Positions 62,022-64,000 of a DNA stretch of 64,000 bases are shown here, piece by piece (the first letter of the stretch is position 1; every line of letters begins with the position of its first letter). The translations under genes and the position numbers were made by a program. This DNA comes from Tenacibaculum larymnensis. GTDB lineage: Bacteria > Bacteroidota > Bacteroidia > Flavobacteriales > Flavobacteriaceae. Below the pieces are notes generated by a model. That model saw only the letters and a list, made by a program, of their open reading frames with translations. It searched no databases and had not been told where the DNA came from. Location: the NCBI RefSeq assembly GCF_028829235.1, contig NZ_JAIWJY010000003.1, forward strand, positions 310,001 through 374,000. The letters are read 5' to 3'.

Positions 62022-62948
62022 TTAAAAGCGATACACTAGTTCTAATTTATAATCTTTTAAACTGTTTTTTGCTTTTTCATAATCTTCAGTAAACCCTAAG
62101 ATGTAACCTCCACCACCAGAACCACAAAGCTTTAAATAGTAATCGTTGGTTTGTATACCTTTTTCCCATACTTTATGAAAAGCAGTAGGAATCATTGGTT
62201 TAAAGTTAGCTAAAACTACTTTTGATAATTTCTTCACATTACCAAACAACGATTTAACGTTTCCTTGTAAAAAGTCTTCAATACACGCATCTGTATGCAT
62301 TGCAAACTCTTCACTAATCATTTTTCTGAAACCTTCGTTCTTCATCTTATTCATAAAGATGTTAACCATAGGCTCAGTTTCACCAATTTGTTCAGAATCT
62401 AATAAGAAAACAGCGCCTTTTCCTTCTTTTTGAGAAGGAATTCCAGCTGGTTCAATATGTTCTTTTGAATTGATTAATATAGGTAAACTTAAATATGAGT
62501 TTAAAGGATCTAACCCAGAACTTTTTCCGTGGAAAAAAGACTCCATCAAAGAAAAAATTTGTTTCAAAGTTAAAAGCTTATCTCTTGTTAAGTTTTCTAA
62601 AATTGTAATTTTATTATTTGCATATTTGTCGTAGATAGAAGCTACTAAAGCACCTGAACTTCCTACTCCATACCCTTGAGGTATTGAAGAGTCAAAATAC
62701 ATTCCGCTATCAACATCGGTTTTTAAAGAATCTAAATCGAAAGAAACAATATCAGAGTTTAAGTTAGCTAAATATGTATAAAAATTAGCTAAGCTTTGAT
62801 TTGATTTTTCAGCTTCTCCAGTTAAGTTTTTTGCAGATTTTAACGCTCCTTTATAAGAACTAAAAGGTATTGCTAATCCTTTGGAATCTTTAATGATTCC
62901 ATATTCTCCGAAGAGTAATATTTTTGCGTAAAATAAGGGTCCTTTCAT
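62022..62948 (-). CDS. mevalonate kinase-like GHMP kinase
   Basis: 308 residues. The N-terminus has FYAKILLFGEYGIIKDSKGL and the ATP loop is GYGVGSSGALVASIYD. A HGKSSGLDPLNSYLSLP motif and the C-terminal LCGSGGGGYILGF of GHMP kinases follow. Position between the prenyltransferase and the mvaD cluster supports mevalonate phosphorylation. The start 10 bp before the prenyltransferase gene indicates a shared transcript. Confidence 0.88.
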   Translation of the reverse strand: MKGPLFYAKILLFGEYGIIKDSKGLAIPFSSYKGALKSAKNLTGEAEKSNQSLANFYTYLANLNSDIVSFDLDSLKTDVDSGMYFDSSIPQGYGVGSSGALVASIYDKYANNKITILENLTRDKLLTLKQIFSLMESFFHGKSSGLDPLNSYLSLPILINSKEHIEPAGIPSQKEGKGAVFLLDSEQIGETEPMVNIFMNKMKNEGFRKMISEEFAMHTDACIEDFLQGNVKSLFGNVKKLSKVVLANFKPMIPTAFHKVWEKGIQTNDYYLKLCGSGGGGYILGFTEDYEKAKNSLKDYKLELVYRF

Positions 62949-62999
62949 AGGTGTTTTAATTACAATGCAAACATACGGGTAAAACTACTAGTTTACAAA

Positions 63000-63494
63000 C
63001 TAGTACACGTTTTTGTAAAAAGTTTTCCAAACACCAACTTTTTCGTTGTCTCGATATTTACCTTTTGTTTCTATTTTACCATTCTTATAAAAAGTTTTCC
63101 ATATACCTTCTCTTTCACCTTCTTCATACTTTCCTTCTTCTTTCAACTCACCAGATTCATAATATACTTTTCTGATTCCGTGAAGTTTTCCATTTTTGTA
63201 GTTAGCTCTATGAAAAGGTTTTCCATTTTCATGATAATATAGTACTAAACCGTCAAAGACTTCCTCGTTAGGAATGTTTACTGTACTAAAACCTTCCATT
63301 TGAATTTGTCCGTTTTTGTAGTAGTCTACAATCCAAAAACCGTTATTCATTCTTTTAGGAGCAGGTCTGTAAAACACATGCTCTTCTTTTGTTGTTTCGT
63401 GCCAATTTTTATCGAACCAAATAGTGTCTTGTGCAGTAACAGAATTGGTTATAAAACCAATAAAAAGGGCAATTATTAATGTTGAAGTTCTCAT
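63000..63494 (-). CDS. YwqK-like MORN-repeat protein
   Basis: 164 residues with a signal peptide (LIIALFIGFITNSVTAQ). The rest is a string of MORN-type repeats with Y-x-NG-x-x-x-x-G (YKNGKLHGIRKVYYESGELK, YEEGEREGIWKTFYKNGKIE). Repeats of this kind are called YwqK antitoxin-like in databases, but no toxin partner is visible and the function is unknown. The protein ends abruptly after the last repeat at KNVY. It sits inside the mevalonate cluster. Confidence 0.8.
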   Translation of the reverse strand: MRTSTLIIALFIGFITNSVTAQDTIWFDKNWHETTKEEHVFYRPAPKRMNNGFWIVDYYKNGQIQMEGFSTVNIPNEEVFDGLVLYYHENGKPFHRANYKNGKLHGIRKVYYESGELKEEGKYEEGEREGIWKTFYKNGKIETKGKYRDNEKVGVWKTFYKNVY

Positions 63495-63507
63495 AATAGT
63501 TGGGAAT

Positions 63508-64000
63508 TTAGGTTAAAATAGGTCTCGCGCCAAAACCCACACTATCACAAATATAATGATTTTTTTGGCAGTATGCAGCCAAAATATCCTTAATAAATAC
63601 TTCAATTTCAGACTTTTCTGAATGAGGGTATAATACGTGTACATTTGCACCTGCATCTAATGTAAAACAAACATTACTATTGTTTTCTTGTCTGTATTCC
63701 CATATTTTATTAATGATTTCTAAAGTGTTAGGTTTCATTAAAATAAAATACGGATTACTAGTTAACATCATGGCATGTAATGTTAAAGCTTCACTTTCAA
63801 CAAGGTTAACAAAAGCCTTGATGTCTCCATTTTGAAAAATCTTTGAAAGTTTTTCCAAGTTTTGATTAGCTTGTGTAAAACGATTTTCTGCATACGGATG
63901 ATCGTGCATTAAATTATGTCCAACTGTACTTGAAACTTGTTTTTCTCCTTTGTCAACTAATAAAATAGCATCTTGATAATCTTCAAAAATAGGATGAACT
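63508..64000 (-). CDS. mvaD: diphosphomevalonate decarboxylase (C-terminal part, runs off the window)
   Basis: About 163 C-terminal residues are visible, from the right window edge (VHPIFEDYQDAILLVDKGEK) to SVGFGARPILT. HSEKSEIEVFIKDILAAYCQ and the preceding VCFTLDAGANVHVLYP match the GHMP-fold decarboxylase (the Asp in TLDAGANVH lies in the active site). The start lies to the right of position 64000. It decarboxylates mevalonate diphosphate to isopentenyl diphosphate, which agrees with the downstream mevalonate kinase and prenyltransferase genes. Confidence 0.88.
   Translation of the reverse strand, partial: VHPIFEDYQDAILLVDKGEKQVSSTVGHNLMHDHPYAENRFTQANQNLEKLSKIFQNGDIKAFVNLVESEALTLHAMMLTSNPYFILMKPNTLEIINKIWEYRQENNSNVCFTLDAGANVHVLYPHSEKSEIEVFIKDILAAYCQKNHYICDSVGFGARPILT

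Noticed and set aside
1..64000. CRISPR arrays, insertion sequences, integrases, prophage or attachment sites
   Set aside because: No regular direct repeat-spacer pattern, transposase, integrase or phage structural genes other than T6SS relatives were seen. The T6SS sheath, gp25 and spike genes belong to the secretion system rather than to a phage.

Overview
This 64-kb window is AT-rich chromosomal DNA from a member of the Bacteroidota, most likely a marine Flavobacteriaceae of the Tenacibaculum type. The assignment rests on gene content: a short 287-residue RpoD, an archaeal-type ProRS, a PorT-like type IX secretion protein, CydAB with a short CydA, mevalonate-pathway genes, a Bacteroidota-type T6SS, and several TAnnTTTG promoter elements. 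Genus is inference; the class-level call is firm.

Layout. 1-2.4 kb: end of an RND efflux operon (adaptor, TolC-like) and a DUF2202 ferritin-like lipoprotein. 2.5-7 kb: a minus-strand cytochrome bd group (Crp-like regulator, cytochrome c lipoprotein, thioredoxin, cydA, cydB). 7.1-19.2 kb: housekeeping genes on both strands (CBS protein, a double-glycine leader peptide, rpe, rpoD, an ECF sigma factor, MscS, porT, menG, NifU-like, a FadL-like porin, a Tyr-rich/RS-rich lipoprotein, proS, two identical tRNA-Glu genes, rpsT). 19.4-26.5 kb: the rod-shape operon mreB-mreC-mreD-mrdA-rodA, then purH. 26.7-27.3 kb: a 41-residue small gene and a GAF/fRMsr-like protein.

27.6-57.0 kb is a type VI secretion island of the Bacteroidota class (T6SS-iii). 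The sheath genes tssC and tssB run leftward. The remaining apparatus runs rightward: tssE, tssF, tssH, tssG, tssN, tssK, two small single-TM coiled-coil proteins of the TssO type, a PKD-like protein, and tssR. TssJLM are absent, as expected for this class. The rest is cargo. Module A is an extended Hcp, a LysM plus GH19-like muramidase/chitinase-fold effector, and a lipoprotein that may be its immunity protein. The main Hcp (tssD) and VgrG (tssI) follow. Module B is a PAAR-toxin fusion with a membrane protein that may be its immunity factor. Module C is an 1103-residue effector resembling the VasX/BTH_I2691 group, followed by four tandem paralogous two-TM proteins whose C-terminal ~57 residues are almost identical. 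These look like an immunity-gene array that is diversifying in the middle while its 3' ends are homogenised.

57-60.2 kb is a metal-handling group (HYC_CC_PP protein, TonB-dependent receptor, HMA protein). 60.2-64 kb is a minus-strand isoprenoid/lipid cluster (pseudouridine synthase, GGGP-type prenyltransferase, mevalonate kinase, YwqK-like protein, partial mvaD).

The observations most worth following are the effector/immunity modules, the Ig-like segment shared by the extended Hcp and its neighbouring effector, two tandem hairpins with an identical GC-rich loop at 11.5-11.7 kb, and the small Cys-rich leader peptide at 7.65 kb. No CRISPR array, insertion sequence, integrase or phage gene was seen.
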